A stretch of DNA of 64,000 nt, taken from Haliotis asinina. Its lineage: Eukaryota > Mollusca > Gastropoda > Lepetellida > Haliotidae. Each line of letters begins with the position of its first letter. Within the stretch, counting starts at the first letter, position 1. The translations under genes were made by a program, and so were the position numbers. Shown in pieces: positions 35,527 through 46,326 of the stretch. The notes under the pieces are model-generated. The model made no database searches. It saw nothing but the letters and a program-made list of their open reading frames with translations, and was not told where the DNA came from. The DNA is taken from the NCBI RefSeq assembly GCF_037392515.1, contig NC_090287.1, positions 6,989,501 to 7,053,500 of the forward strand. The letters run 5' to 3'.

Positions 35527-38500
35527 CTATTTACCTCTGAAAGTAAACAGGTAAATGATCAGTGGACATGTCCAAACCTGTTTAATGAGAAGTTGAACAT
35601 TTTATAAAACCTGCAGCATGGACTTGTTCCATAAAATCACGTTGACCTTGTCCATTCTCACATTTGTGTAGTGGAAGTCACGGTGAACGTGTTTTCCAGC
35701 TATAAGACGGCGGTTGATGAACTTTTCACGCTGACAAAGTCATATCCAATTTTGAATCAACCGTTGTGTTATTTACTGAGCACTGGCAAGGCTTGACACT
35801 GGTCGTCTTCATAAGCGACAGAGCCACAAACTCCATGTGACAGCTCTGATTTTAGTGATCTATTTATATTACCTTTACATCTATTGTGATAATCGCGACA
35901 TCGATTCAGATCACATTGTATAAGCCTAGGTGTCTGAGCGGGTTAGATGGCTGACCTTATGTGCTGTCGATTAGGTGCCTGGTTCTAAGAGTGTGAGTTC
36001 GAATCCCTCTAACACGAATCTCAAGTACTAGAATCTGTATTTATCTCAGAAACTGTAACCCCAATATAATTGGCTTCATGTATTCATCGTAATGACGCTT
36101 GTTAGGATACATTCATGTTCCACACCTTCCACAGACAGGTGATCCGTCAGCATTGGTTCTGACTATAGTTACTTACACTCCTGGTCCACCAGGTCCTACT
36201 GCAGCATGCCCACATAGGCAGTGGCCGTCGAAGCAGTGTTTTTCTCCATGGCCGCCAGCATGAGTGTCTCTACACTGACAGCTAATGCATTCCGAGCGGT
36301 CGGAACATCTGGCTGAAATATGAGCGTCGCACTTGATCACCACAGTACAAATATATACTGAACATCATTGAAAACGCACCACCTGTAAATTTTGAAATAA
36401 GGCAATAGAATCTTTTGGAAATGGAAAATTAATGGTGGGAATTTTGATAATAACACACTAGATCGTAAATAACGCTCTACAGTAAAAAACGGATCGTTCG
36501 AACACATCATCGAACACATCACATGAAAACAACAAAATTCATGCACAGCACACACGAAGGGCACAAATTGCATGCAGAAAGCATGCTGTTCAGGGGTATA
36601 AATGACTTTCGGCACAAAACCGTTCTCATTTTCGCAGTACTTTCGTAAGTAAAGTTTTTTCACCATGCCAAGATTGTCACCAGAGGAACGAGAACAGGCC
36701 TTGGGTATGTTGCAGGTCGGCGCTTCAAGCAGAAACATTGCACGACGATTTGGGTGTCATCATTCGACCATTCTGAGGCTTGCTAACAGATACCAACAAA
36801 CAGGAACCAGCAGGGACCGGCAACGCCCAGGTCAGGCACGTGTTACCACCCCTCGTCAAGATCGAGACATTGTACGGCGCCATATTCGGGATCGAACCTT
36901 GCCCGCTGCCAGAACCGCCAACGCTGTCCAGGGTCGACGTGGTTTGATCAGCGCTTCCACCGTCCGACGCCGTCTCCGTGCGGCAGGGTTACGTTGTCGA
37001 CGCCCTTACGTTGGACCCATCCTGACTGACAGGCATCGCCGTGAACGCCGACAATGGGCTGAACAGCATCGTGTGTGGTTGTTACGACGTTGGCATGGTG
37101 TGGTGTTCTCCGACGAGTCGCGTTTTCACTTGCGAAATGCTGACGGGCGTCTACGGGTATGGCGTCGACGGGGTGAACGTTATCATCAGGATTGTGTTGT
37201 GAAAACCGATCGGTGGGGTAGAGGCAGCATAATGGTGTGGGGAGGGATAAGTTATCACCACAGAACCGCTCTGATTGTTTGTCGTGGCAGAGTGAATGCC
37301 GTTTACTACCGTGACAACATTCTTCAGAACAACGTCGTTCCCTTCTTTCACCAGCATCAAGATCTGCACACATTTCAACATGACAATGCACGAGCCCACA
37401 CTGCACGTGTTTCGATACAGTATCTGGTTAACAACAACATTCCTCTACTTCATTGGCCTGCATTGTCACCAGATTTGTCACCCATCGAACACTTGTGGGA
37501 TTACATCGGCCAACGCCTCGCACGTCGTCCGCAGATCAACAACCTTGGGGAACTCGACAATGCCTTGCAGCAAGAGTGGAATGCAGTGCCTCAGGACTTT
37601 ATTCAGAGACTTATCCGTTCAATGAGGAGACGTTGCACATCTTGTGTTGCTGCTAACGGGGGTCATACACGCTACTGACTTTCCATTTTGACCCCATCTT
37701 TATTTCATTGTCAGCTGCATTAAATCTTCACTGTTTTGCTTGATTGTTTTTTGCTTCTTTTCTTTATCAAACATTGGTCTACTTAAATATGTAAAGTTTA
37801 CATAGATTGCTCACTTCTGCTCTTAGAAATCCACAAATTTAGGGGTGGTGCGTTTTCAATGATGTTCAGTATAGTTCTAGGGCATGTGATATATGTCCTA
37901 TGCTGGGCCAATGAATCCGTACAATCACCCAAACCACACTCATCTCATCAAGCTACTGAAGCACCAGATTGGACGTTAGTGACCTGGAGGAGTGACCGTT
38001 TTTTGGACAGTCACTAGACCTAGTGACTTGGTAAGATCGCTCTTTTTGTGCAAGAGTTTGATGCCTCACAAAACGGTACCGGAATTTTGTACTTTACGTA
38101 GAATGTGGAATCCACTCTATATCACGTTAACTTTGACAGCTTTCTATAAGGCATTGTGTATGCGTGTTGTTACTCCTTTGCCCTTTCTGATATAGGACAA
38201 TCTTTCATGTACATGATACATTCAACAGTAATGTGTTAATTCACATACCCGAAAGGCAGGTACCAGCATTGGCCGCAACCAGACAGGTGCATTGTCCACG
38301 AGAGCAGGCAAGTGTCGAGCCACTGCTACAGGTCACGTGGGCACAGTGACTGTCATCGCTGCAGGTCTCGCTGTAGATCACAGCTGATGCAAAGAAGCAA
38401 CATATAACCATATGTGCCACGTGATCTTCTGTGGAGCACGTGAGTCACACCTTTTACCAAAATTGTGTTGTGTACTACGGATGAGCTTGTTTGGCAGGTT

Positions 38501-39274
38501 GGACTGGAGAGGGTATTTTGTTCCTGTTCCACAAACCTCACGAAAAATGGAGTTTTTCACTCGACAAGTGCCTTTGTTCAAAATATGCCTCGGTTCACTC
38601 AGTTTAGGCACTGTTCCCTGCATGGCTGGGTTCTCGTGAGAATGAGGTGGGTACATGACTGGGTTCTCGTGCGAGTGAGGTAGGTACATGGCTGGGTTCT
38701 CGTGTGAGTGAGATGGGTACATGGCTGGGTTCTGAGAGTGACGTGGGTACACATGAGGGTTTCCGTAAAAGTGAGATGGGTACATTGAATGAGGTGGGTT
38801 CATGATTGGGTTCCATTTGAAAGAGATGGGTACGTGATTGGGTTCCTGTAAGAATGAGTTGAGTACATGATTGGGTTTGCAATAAGAGTGAGGTGGGTAC
38901 ATGATTGAGTTCCCAGAAGAGTCAGATAGGTACACGATTGGCTTCCTGGTCACTGGGAAAGTAAAAACCCTGACAGTTTGAGAATGGCCAATGATCGTCT
39001 CCTCATGTCTCCCAAGACACAATCCCGTAACCCACACCAAAGAGTCAAACTTTCCACCAGTACCATCTGGCTGCGTGATGCTGAGGTCAACTTGAGAACA
39101 TGGTTCAGTGAATGATCCATTCATGCTCTCAAGCCACTCGTTGCAGAACAACGCCATGGAAACATAATGTTGACCCAAAACCTCAAATCTTAGCTAATGT
39201 ACAAATTAACCAATTTCACCAATATACTCACCAACAACAGAGCTGACAATAACGAAAAACAGTGTAACTTTCAT
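35527..39274 (-). CDS. Secreted Cys-rich protein, Cvsi (I84)-like protease inhibitor, copy B
   Basis: Spliced model on the minus strand: exon 1 39232-39274, exon 2 38249-38383, exon 3 36177-36312, exon 4 35527-35536. The intron phases (1, 1, 2) and exon 1-2 lengths equal those of A and C. The product is 107 residues. The signal peptide is MKVTLFFVIVSSVVAVIYS, then ETCSDDSHCAHVTC..GQCTC and SECISCQC..HCFDGHCLC (14 cysteines), with a Gly/Pro-rich tail GPGGPGVGK. The exon 3 TAA overlaps the GTAAGT donor; exon 4 (acceptor TTTACTTTCAG) supplies the end of Val, then Gly-Lys-stop. Intron 1 has an expanded minisatellite, and intron 2 a whole Tc1 element 45 bp from the exon 3 acceptor. A possible AATAAA is at 35247-35252. 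Inferred role: extracellular protease inhibitor. Confidence 0.75.
35937..36015 (+). repeat. tRNA-like sequence, decayed SINE head
   Basis: GAGCGGGTTAGATGGCT resembles a tRNA-Leu/Ser box A and GAGTTCGAATCCCTC a box B, but the acceptor arms do not pair, so it is not a tRNA gene. It lies in intron 3 of gene B. The matching place in gene C (46770-46830) keeps a GGGTTCAAAT remnant and then aligns on (GGAATCTGTATTT), so it predates the B/C duplication. Confidence 0.5.
36358..37869 (+). mobile_element. Tc1/mariner element E, whole, in intron 2 of gene B
   Basis: Perfect 26-bp inverted ends beginning CTGAACATCATTGAAAACGC, with TA at 36356-36357 and 37870-37871. Length 1512 bp, with one uninterrupted transposase. 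It is the best preserved DNA transposon in the window and looks recent. It lies antisense to inhibitor gene B, with its left end 45 bp from the exon 3 acceptor. Confidence 0.95.
36665..37678 (+). CDS. Tc1-type transposase, DD34E, intact
   Basis: Encodes 337 residues with no break, normal for Tc1 transposases. The N-terminus MPRLSPEEREQALGMLQVGA has a paired-like helix-turn-helix (NIARRFGCHHSTILRLANRY), then a basic GRP-like linker (RPGQARVTTPRQDRDI) and a second helix-turn-helix ending TVRRRLRAAGLRCRRPYVG. In the catalytic core the Asp residues are in FSDESRFHL and FQHDNARAH and the Glu in LSPIEHLWD; the second Asp and the Glu are 34 residues apart. Ends AANGGHTRY. The ATG follows a leader of about 300 bp from the left end. 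By sequence it could be active, acting in the nucleus to cut at its inverted repeats and insert at TA. Confidence 0.92.
   Translation: MPRLSPEEREQALGMLQVGASSRNIARRFGCHHSTILRLANRYQQTGTSRDRQRPGQARVTTPRQDRDIVRRHIRDRTLPAARTANAVQGRRGLISASTVRRRLRAAGLRCRRPYVGPILTDRHRRERRQWAEQHRVWLLRRWHGVVFSDESRFHLRNADGRLRVWRRRGERYHQDCVVKTDRWGRGSIMVWGGISYHHRTALIVCRGRVNAVYYRDNILQNNVVPFFHQHQDLHTFQHDNARAHTARVSIQYLVNNNIPLLHWPALSPDLSPIEHLWDYIGQRLARRPQINNLGELDNALQQEWNAVPQDFIQRLIRSMRRRCTSCVAANGGHTRY
38618..38950 (-). repeat. 33-bp minisatellite in intron 1 of gene B
   Basis: Nine to ten diverging copies of a ~33-bp unit containing GAGGTGGGTACATGA and GGGTTCTCGTG. Since 33 is a multiple of three, a minus-strand frame stays open through it (38378-39178) and spells an 11-residue repeat like HSHENPAMYPP. 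That frame lies between exons 1 and 2 of gene B and runs into exon 2 in a different frame, so I read it as intronic. Gene C has a single unit at the matching place (about 48098-48130). Confidence 0.8.
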
Positions 39275-39311
39275 GTCTAATGGTTGAGCGAAATGCTTTC
39301 AGGTTAATGTA

Positions 39312-39319
39312 CTTTTATA
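39312..39319 (-). promoter_or_regulatory. TATA box of inhibitor gene B
   Basis: TATAAAAG on the minus strand, about 40 bp before the ATG at 39274. The leader between them (GTTGAGCGAA.TGCTTTCA read on the plus strand) is shared with gene C. Confidence 0.65.
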
Positions 39320-40734
39320 TGCTTCTATTTCCCACGGTCACGATGTATGTACGGCAGCTGCATGGCTATTTTGGTCATGGCATGTAGACAAAGATATGTG
39401 CAGTAAGCAGGTTACCTACGAGGATCGTTCAAAATGTTGTCGGCCTCACCTAGAAAATGATACAAATGCAGTCGTTTTTATGTTTCAGTTATCTACATGT
39501 TATCTGTCAACCTCAAGCGAATTGGTTTTGCTATGTTCCAACCTCACGATCTCCATCCTGTTTGACTTTTTGTCCTGGTACCACCCACGACGCAAATCTG
39601 CAATAAACGCACCACATACTTCAGGAAAGAAAATATGCAAGTAACATTTTCTGTGTTAGAGAAAGGTAGAAGTCCGTTGGAATCGAACTTAGATATTGAA
39701 GTGCACAAAAAGGCAATTTTAAACTACAATCGCTTGTTAAAGAGACTCACTCACTTTACTGAAAGATCTTGTTTCGGGTACACTACCCACCCCTTTCAAA
39801 ATGACGTAATCATAAGGACAAAACTATTCTAATGCTTTCACTTATTCATACATGATGCCTAAGGTTCAAACTAAATACTGAGTGATCCGTCGTCACTATA
39901 CTGAAAACAGTGCCAGCTTGAATATGTGGACACAATGTCATCAACATTGACAATTTAGTTGGGCCGACTAACTTTTAAACGACCATCGTATTTCTGAAGG
40001 TTCATTAATTGGGATCTGGTGACCTCCCGGACAGCTGTCTAGTCACGTTTATAGTTCGAAAGTGGCGTTCTCAAATACATGGCAGGCACGATTTCATACA
40101 AATACTGTCATAAAAACTGTAACAGTCAAGTATTATCAAGGTGGTATGTGGTCAACACGCTCAAAACAAATGAAACGACGCACATGCTTGCATCGACATA
40201 ACCCGAGACTAATAAATGCAGTGTACTCGTTTTCGATTCCTAAATATTACGTAATCATATTTTTCCGGCTATCTGATTGGTCTAGAGGCAGTCACATGAC
40301 CGTCGACAGAAAAGCATATTGATTCCAAACCAGGTCCGACCAAAAGTCATAATGACTTGAGAGCACTATGACGAAAAGCTATGACGTCATTATATTGTTT
40401 ACATGTCTCAGTATTGTTGACATAACGTTATTCGATTGTAGTGAAAATACAGTTACTTGACTAAATTGACATCTTTGATTTTTAGGAGATTTTTTCGGTA
40501 ATTAGATAATTTATACAATTATAGGCTAGTGAATTCGGTCAATGCCTGTTTTTTTTATGGATACGCAGAAAGCAATCTTAACCCCGGACTTCGTCCTCAG
40601 TCAATATTACTTGTCGTGGGCCCATACAACAGGTATTGACCTCATCACCAGTCTATAATTGTATAATGTACTAACTGTAACACCCAAACTGCTATGTGTC
40701 ATGTAACTCATGACAACCGATTCAATGTTGTTGA
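39320..40734. other. Upstream region of gene B
   Basis: No gene supported. 40016-40190 resembles the sequence upstream of gene C (49428-49570; GACCTCCCGGACAGC against GACCTCCCAGACAGC, then CACGATTT..ACAAATACTGT), so the duplication unit reaches at least here. About 600 bp at 39400-40010 has no match near gene C and may be an insertion or a loss. Confidence 0.45.
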
Positions 40735-40912
40735 TCACTGGATTGTCTGGATTGATGATCAACATCATGCATATGAGCATCGACCTACGTAAATGGGATA
40801 CAGAGACATGTGTCAACCGAGTAAGCGAGTCTGACCGACTGATCCCGTTGGTCGCCTCTTAGGACAAACATGGGTAGATGAAGACCAATTCTGGCCCGGA
40901 TCTTCACGGGTG
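40735..40912 (-). mobile_element. SINE-1 copy, tail-less
   Basis: TGATCACTGGATTGTCTGGA, GCGAGTCTGACCGACTGATC, then GGATCTTCACGGGTG at the family's 5' end. The 3' tail is missing or too diverged, and about 20 bp are lost within the 5' half. Confidence 0.7.
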
Positions 40913-41340
40913 CGAAAGCACAATGTGCAGATACTACATGGATATGACATTGAATCGGTAGACACAGTCTTTCACCAGGAGTAGCAAGTATTTCTTTCTG
41001 TAAAAATATCATGTATACAAACATCACATATACAAAACAATTCCTATATCAAAGTTAGCAAATTGTCCATGTCACCTTTTTTGAATATATGTCAGACTGT
41101 CAAGACATGCGAAACTCCACATTACACAGATCACCATAGATAAACAAGTCAGTGATGAAGTCAGTGTATCAAATACCGTAGAGGACATCGTAAATGCACG
41201 AAATGATATATTCTGACATTTCGGAATACGGGCACATTTCCTACAGTGGAGAAAATAACAATCCTTCTACAAGATCCTCAGTGGTGACTCCATTCTGGAG
41301 GAGTCTAGTACATGTATTTGTGAAGTTGGTATATTATAAG
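40913..41340. other. Intergenic stretch
   Basis: AT-rich, no supported gene. It could hold more of the Crypton-like pseudogene on the minus strand, but I recognise nothing in it. Confidence 0.3.
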
Positions 41341-42100
41341 TTATCACATCGACACGAACTTTGAAAGTGTGTTCTTTCCGATCGGCTTGTTGTTGTAGCA
41401 TGTCTGGTCGTCTGGAGCATACGCATCCTTTGGATGCTGCCACAACCTGCCATTATTTGGATTGAGCTTTGCTATGTATTTCACGTACGATGTTACTGGA
41501 CAGATGGGGTTACCGGGCTGCTCAACCATGATAGCTTCCACGGATTCTGCATCATATCGATGAGTTTTGGTAAGTTCACCTTCATTTCTTTCAACATAAC
41601 GTGATCCAGTATCGGGGTCGGTGACAACACGGAACGTTGATTTTGCCATGTTCTCCATGTTTTCTGACCCCGGCAACAGAAATACAATCTTATGTCGAAT
41701 TGCACGTTATTGGCCAGTCCAACAGGTGTGTTAGGGTTGAGGTGTAACGACATTACAGTTTCTGTCTGTCAGCCTTAACAATGATTTTTTTGTGTTCTGT
41801 ATCCCCCCTTCCAGCTGCTTATGTTTCTAATTTCATAGTTTTGAAACGCTCATTGGCCCCATTAAACTTACTGTCCTTTATTATGTCAAAATTTCTATTT
41901 TGGGGAGGACTTTTCAAATATCTTTTCATATCATAGCGCACGGTGTCGAAGGTGGACGTTTTATATATCTCGCCTTTGTTTGTTCTAATGTCCATGTAGA
42001 AAAGTCTCGCTGCGGTGTCACTGGCCTTTTTGGTGTTCCTTGGAACAACGTTAGAACGTTTTACTTCAATTTCTTCTTCTGATGTTGTGGCAAAACGCTG
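41341..42100 (-). pseudogene. Crypton-type tyrosine recombinase / DUF3504 gene, broken
   Basis: On the minus strand, 42100-41819 is an open frame with no ATG at its start: RFATTSEEEIEVKRSNVVPR, NTKKASDTAARLFYMDIRT, GEIYKTSTFDTVRYDMKRYL, NFDIIKDSKFNGANERF. This is the core-binding half seen in DUF3504 proteins (KIAA1958/ZMYM/QRICH1-like, derived from Crypton recombinases). The second half, in two other frames (41753-41640 and 41676-41344), gives SLHLNPNTPVGLANNVQFDI, ELTKTHRYDAESVEAIM, NPICPVTSYVKYIAKLNP and NKPIGKNTLSKF. One in-frame stop and two one-base losses separate the parts, so it cannot make a full protein. It may be a decayed transposon or a retired gene copy; a TATA box lies upstream at 42237. 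Confidence 0.75.
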
Positions 42101-42236
42101 CTATGTTGACACCAACTGATCGTTTGACCTCAATGCACTGCATGTTACTAAAGGTTTGTCGATGCACGCTTTTCTCACTTGGCGTCGTCACCGAGGCGTA
42201 GCGGGGTGATATGACTTTCGTGGCGGGATTACACGA

Positions 42237-42244
42237 CTTTTATA
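42237..42244 (-). promoter_or_regulatory. TATA box upstream of the Crypton-like pseudogene
   Basis: TATAAAAG on the minus strand, about 140 bp before the first recognisable codons. An E-box CACGTG and an ATTGG (CCAAT) motif lie close upstream (about 42291-42303). The arrangement suggests a promoter for the broken frame. Confidence 0.45.
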
Positions 42245-42420
42245 CTCCCGCTCGCGGATCGTGATGGATGTACATGGTATTTTATCAGAGTCACGTGGAC
42301 CAATCAAAACGCGACATTCTTACATGAGGCTAGATAAAATCAGTTAACACTTGCTTTGTAAGTGAGAATCAGTTTCTTTAATTGCGGATATTTCCGTATA
42401 CATGGATATGTCATAGAAAG

Positions 42421-42596
42421 ACACTCTGGAACACCTGATTAAACATGTTATATATTATATAATCATGTGTTTCAGAGTGCCTCTCTAAGAAACAAAACTA
42501 ACGGCGCTCATTTTATGAAGCAAGCACAAAGAATACATGATTATGCCTTGTTATAAATATTATTAGCATGTCGTATTTCATTCATAAAACGAGCGC
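42421..42596. repeat. Two adjacent hairpins
   Basis: The first hairpin has arms at 42421-42440 and 42461-42480 (ACACTCTGGAACACCTGATT against its complement, 17 of 20) around a 20-nt loop. The second has GCGCTCATTTTATGAA (42504-42519) against 42581-42596, 15 of 16. Together they may be the remains of a foldback element. No coding capacity. Confidence 0.6.
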
Positions 42597-42599
42597 TCT

Positions 42600-43809
42600 T
42601 AGTATTTGAAACTATTGTCAGAGAGGCATATTTCCCGATGGAAGCATTCTAAGGCCAAGGCGAAAATATTTTTGGGTTTTGGTGTCACAATCTCTCCTCA
42701 ATTTCTCTCTCTCTTCTCTAATTATCTACATTGTCTGTGCAAGCGCATTATGACTCAGGTGCAACGACCTCTGAAATACCCAACTCCTAATAGCAAAGTG
42801 TAAGAAAAGGCAACACATGACAGAGAAATAACTGCAACGCATAACAGTAGAGCAATTAGACTCTTACAGTGACGGAAACAATGAAACAGGAGATTATTGA
42901 CTTGTCTTACGAAAGTTTTTTTCTAATTTGTGTAATTATAGCTTAGGATATAGTTATATCTGGATCACAATGTTTAGAGTTTGAGTTGTGGGTCACATTT
43001 CGTATCATACATGTATACAGGCAATAGTATTTTTAGTGGCAGGCCTTCTGTTAGTGGCAATCTATTGTTTACGTCCTGTTCGTGAACGTTCTGACTGAAA
43101 ACTGACTGAGCCATACGTTGTTCAAATGTTCCCGACACTGTGTCAATACCTATAAAGGTTGGCTGTTGTGTTGACGACCACATACGCTCGGAATTACTGG
43201 AATTCTCTGCCCCTGTCTATCAACGTCTGTTTGTCAGCAACATCATATTCAATATTGACACTCCGTACCTGACTGCTCACTGTGGAAACAACCTCCAGTT
43301 GATCTGATCTCATTGTAATATGCCAAGATTCTGGTGAGTTAATATTTCATATTTGTGACCCACTACTTTAGACTTGTGACTCAACTTGCAGTGGAAATCT
43401 GTATAGTGATTCATTGTAACTTGCTCATTTTTTACTGAATATATCATTGAATATATTCTGTGTTATATTTTGCTGGTTCAAACGGGATCCCTTCTGCCTT
43501 TTGTCACGGCAATTTATTAACCGTGACACGTGTCTGGGGATTCCACTTAATGTGTACTAACATGTGTATCGATCATCTCCTGAAGTCCAACGAAAGCAAC
43601 ATTATGTACTACCAAGGTGATTTTAGTCTTACGTGGGACACACTAAGTACTTTGTAGGACAGACCAATTTGTATGTGGAGATATTAAGCGCTAAGAGAAA
43701 GTCCTTCGTAGAAGATACTATATACTACAACGTAGGAGATACTAAGTAATAAGTCCTAGGAGATAAATTATGACCTATGTAGGATATAGTATGTAGGAGA
43801 TACTAAGTC
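42600..43809. other. Intergenic stretch
   Basis: No supported gene. Around 43730-43815 there are loose repeats of GTAGGAGATACTAAGT. ATGCCAAGATTCTG followed by GTGAGT at 43321 could be a tiny exon, but nothing supports it further. Confidence 0.35.
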
Positions 43810-44575
43810 CTACGCTCATTCATTCTTTTATTTCGGTTTGTAGGTCATCAGCCCATGTACAATTCATGTAAAAGGGAGTACATTTTATTTTCGTGGAATA
43901 GAAGCAACTGTACAAAATGATTCAATTAAATGGTAATGTAACATTTTTCAATAAGCAGTACACTCAAACTAAAATGTATTATATTTTCATTCACTCCATC
44001 TTCACACATTCTACAATACGTATCGACATTCACATCTCTTATATTACACCGTAAAGAGAGGGAATTTAATCTGAGAAAGTAAATGCTTCTTCTAACAGTT
44101 ACTTGGTGGATGAAATTTACATTTTCAACATTTAAAAGTTACTTTATTTCTTTAAAGTGCATCAAATGACAAGATTATCACAATCAATTAGTATATTCCT
44201 AAAACTACATATAAACTGAGAAATATCATCCCGACTCTACCAAACAAAACCAAACACATAGGAACTAAACAAATATTTAACAGAAGTAGTCAGCGTTACT
44301 CTATCAGCTAAATCTAACTTCCTCATGCGAAATAAGACTGTTTTGGGTGACGATCATCAGACATGCTCAATAATTTACACCAATAGCTAACACATCTGAC
44401 ATCCTGATCAACATACATATTTCACCTGCCGCGATCTGCTAAAGCTCCATTACTAGAAACTGGCTTACCTACATAAAGAACATATTTGCAAAAGTTAGTG
44501 GGAAGCATTTCACTGATTTCCTCTCCTCGAACCCCCGGATTTCAAACTTGAACATTAACTCCTCACAGGTAAACT
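43810..44575 (-). mobile_element. Old LINE, C-terminal end and 3' tail, clade unassigned
   Basis: Read on the minus strand it ends TGGGCTGATGACCTACAAAC then AATAAAAGAATGAATGA, a typical LINE 3' terminus. Upstream, in broken frames, are IHQVTVRRSIYFLRLNSLSL, NVDTYCRMCEDG and NENIIHF, the zinc-binding end that follows RT in many metazoan LINEs, preceded by a decayed SMSDDRHPKQSYF-like stretch. It is heavily mutated and has no RT left. It is distinct from the I/Nimb and L1/Tx1 families here. Confidence 0.6.
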
Positions 44576-45257
44576 TGGATATTTTTAGAAACAAAGACTA
44601 CGTAGGAGATAATGAGACTAAAACATTCGCCGTTGCCCTAAGTTTCCGTATGGGTATTCCGGGAAACTCTGTTTGACCATATGGAAGTTTGTTGAGATGA
44701 ATGGTGCTAGTTTTGGAACATTGACCAGCTGCTAACATTAATCAGCTGAAGAATACGATCTCAAGAAAAGAGTTTTGAAAACATCTTGCGATGGTGTCAG
44801 GTAGCAATCGATAAATCTTATGATGATCTTGTAAATTTCTTTTAAAAACATTTCAACGTTAACGTTCGGAAACGTTCTTATTTTGGAAGTTTACCGCCAC
44901 AGATACGAAGCCTGATGACATTGTATCGAGATTTAATATTAGAGCTTTCGTCGTCTTGTTGTCTTTAATTTTGATTACTCTTGTGTACAGACATAAGCGA
45001 TACAACATGGTTATAATATATCGAGTATCTGTGAATTCAGGTACAGGTACATAATTAGATGGGGAAAGATGCTTTCACCAAGTATATATGCAATATCGGA
45101 TGTAGTAGTATATAATTGGTATTTGTCTTAAGACGATGAATGCTAAATTGAGAGACCTTGCCGTTTGCTTTTCTAGATCATGTTCCATATGTCTACATTC
45201 TACGTGTGTGCATTTCATTTTGGTAACGTGGGCACAGCTGTTAAAAATTATGGCCAT
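44576..45257. other. Intergenic stretch
   Basis: AT-rich sequence with no supported gene or recognisable repeat. Confidence 0.35.
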
Positions 45258-45612
45258 GGTGCTTTACCATTCACAATCTTGAATGGGTTTAAATTGGAGT
45301 GTAGGATGGCGACGGAAATAATGCCGAGTCTTTTTCCGTGTCTACATAGCCTGTTTGCTGGTTTTCTCACCTGGGGAATTGCAGAGGACTTCGGGATACT
45401 CTCCGCACCTATGTTGTTGTTTTGTTATCAGAAACATTCATGTTTAGGTTTGACAGTTGATAATTTCATATGAAGGTGAGTTGACCCATTGACAATTCTA
45501 TGGTGATAATGGAAGAACACCACATGGGCTCACAGGCTTTACCATTGTCAGAATCTGGTCACTTCCACAAGGTTGTCGTGGACTGACCATTCAAATTCAC
45601 TCAGTAAGTAGA
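45258..45612 (-). mobile_element. I/Nimb LINE, internal ORF2 scrap (N8)
   Basis: AGGATGGCGACGGAAATAAT, GTCACTTCCACAAGG and GACTGACCATTCAAATTCAC match the linker and the end of the endonuclease in ORF2 of copies N9 and N10 (about 57340-57760). Stops and a gap in the middle. Neither end of the LINE is present. Confidence 0.75.
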
Positions 45613-46264
45613 TTTGTAAACCAAGCAATTTTATACTTCAGTTTACACTCACATCTTCTCTCTCTCTTGGTTTCATACTAGAAATGTGTGCGTAAAGATT
45701 TCGGGGTTTGAAATATGCATATGAAACGTTAGCAAGAAATGGCCATTGGAGCTAGTATAGCATGATCAATATGGCCACCGCAGAAAAGGTCATAAGTATA
45801 AGTGTCAAAAGCTTTTAGATGAAAATGTAGAGACCGTAAAAGATTCAGGGCACAACGCGAGAAACAATATGTCCGCACCTGACCCACAGGTGTCTGTAAA
45901 TATTGGATATATTTATTATAATTTCTTATTTCCTCGACTTTTAACAGGCTGCTCGAAAAGTGTCATAACAACGAAGATACCTGAGTAACCGTGGAATCCA
46001 CTTTGGGTTTTGTTTATTAACCTATTTACAATTTCCAGAAACAGCTTACTTATGTCGTTCAAAGCCACATTAAAACCAGTAGTCGATTGGTCAGCACCGT
46101 GTACAGAAATGCAAGTCTATACATTGTATATAATATATACTGCCAATTCTATAGTAGTGATCTGATGAGGAGAGGCCCGGAGGAGCCATGGGATGTATTC
46201 CACAGGTGGAAGTATGCCACGCGTTAGCACTATAAATAGGACCAAGGATTAATAGTCAAATAGG
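45613..46264. other. Intergenic stretch downstream of gene C
   Basis: AT-rich, no supported gene. The possible poly(A) signal of gene C is at its edge (46265-46270). Confidence 0.35.
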
Positions 46265-46326
46265 TTTATTCTATAGTGTACATATATCCACATGATAGGA
46301 ACGTTTCCCATGGGGCTTCACCTTCT

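Noticed and set aside
35937-36015. Functional tRNA gene
   Set aside because: Box-like motifs are present but the acceptor and T stems do not pair.
38378-39178. 266-codon minus-strand frame with an 11-residue repeat, as a protein-coding gene
   Set aside because: It lies in intron 1 of gene B, is kept open by a 33-bp repeat, has no start or signal of its own and overlaps exon 2 in another frame.
45180-45473. 97-codon plus-strand frame
   Set aside because: It is the antisense shadow of LINE ORF2 scrap N8; the same antisense frame appears over the equivalent part of N9 and N10.
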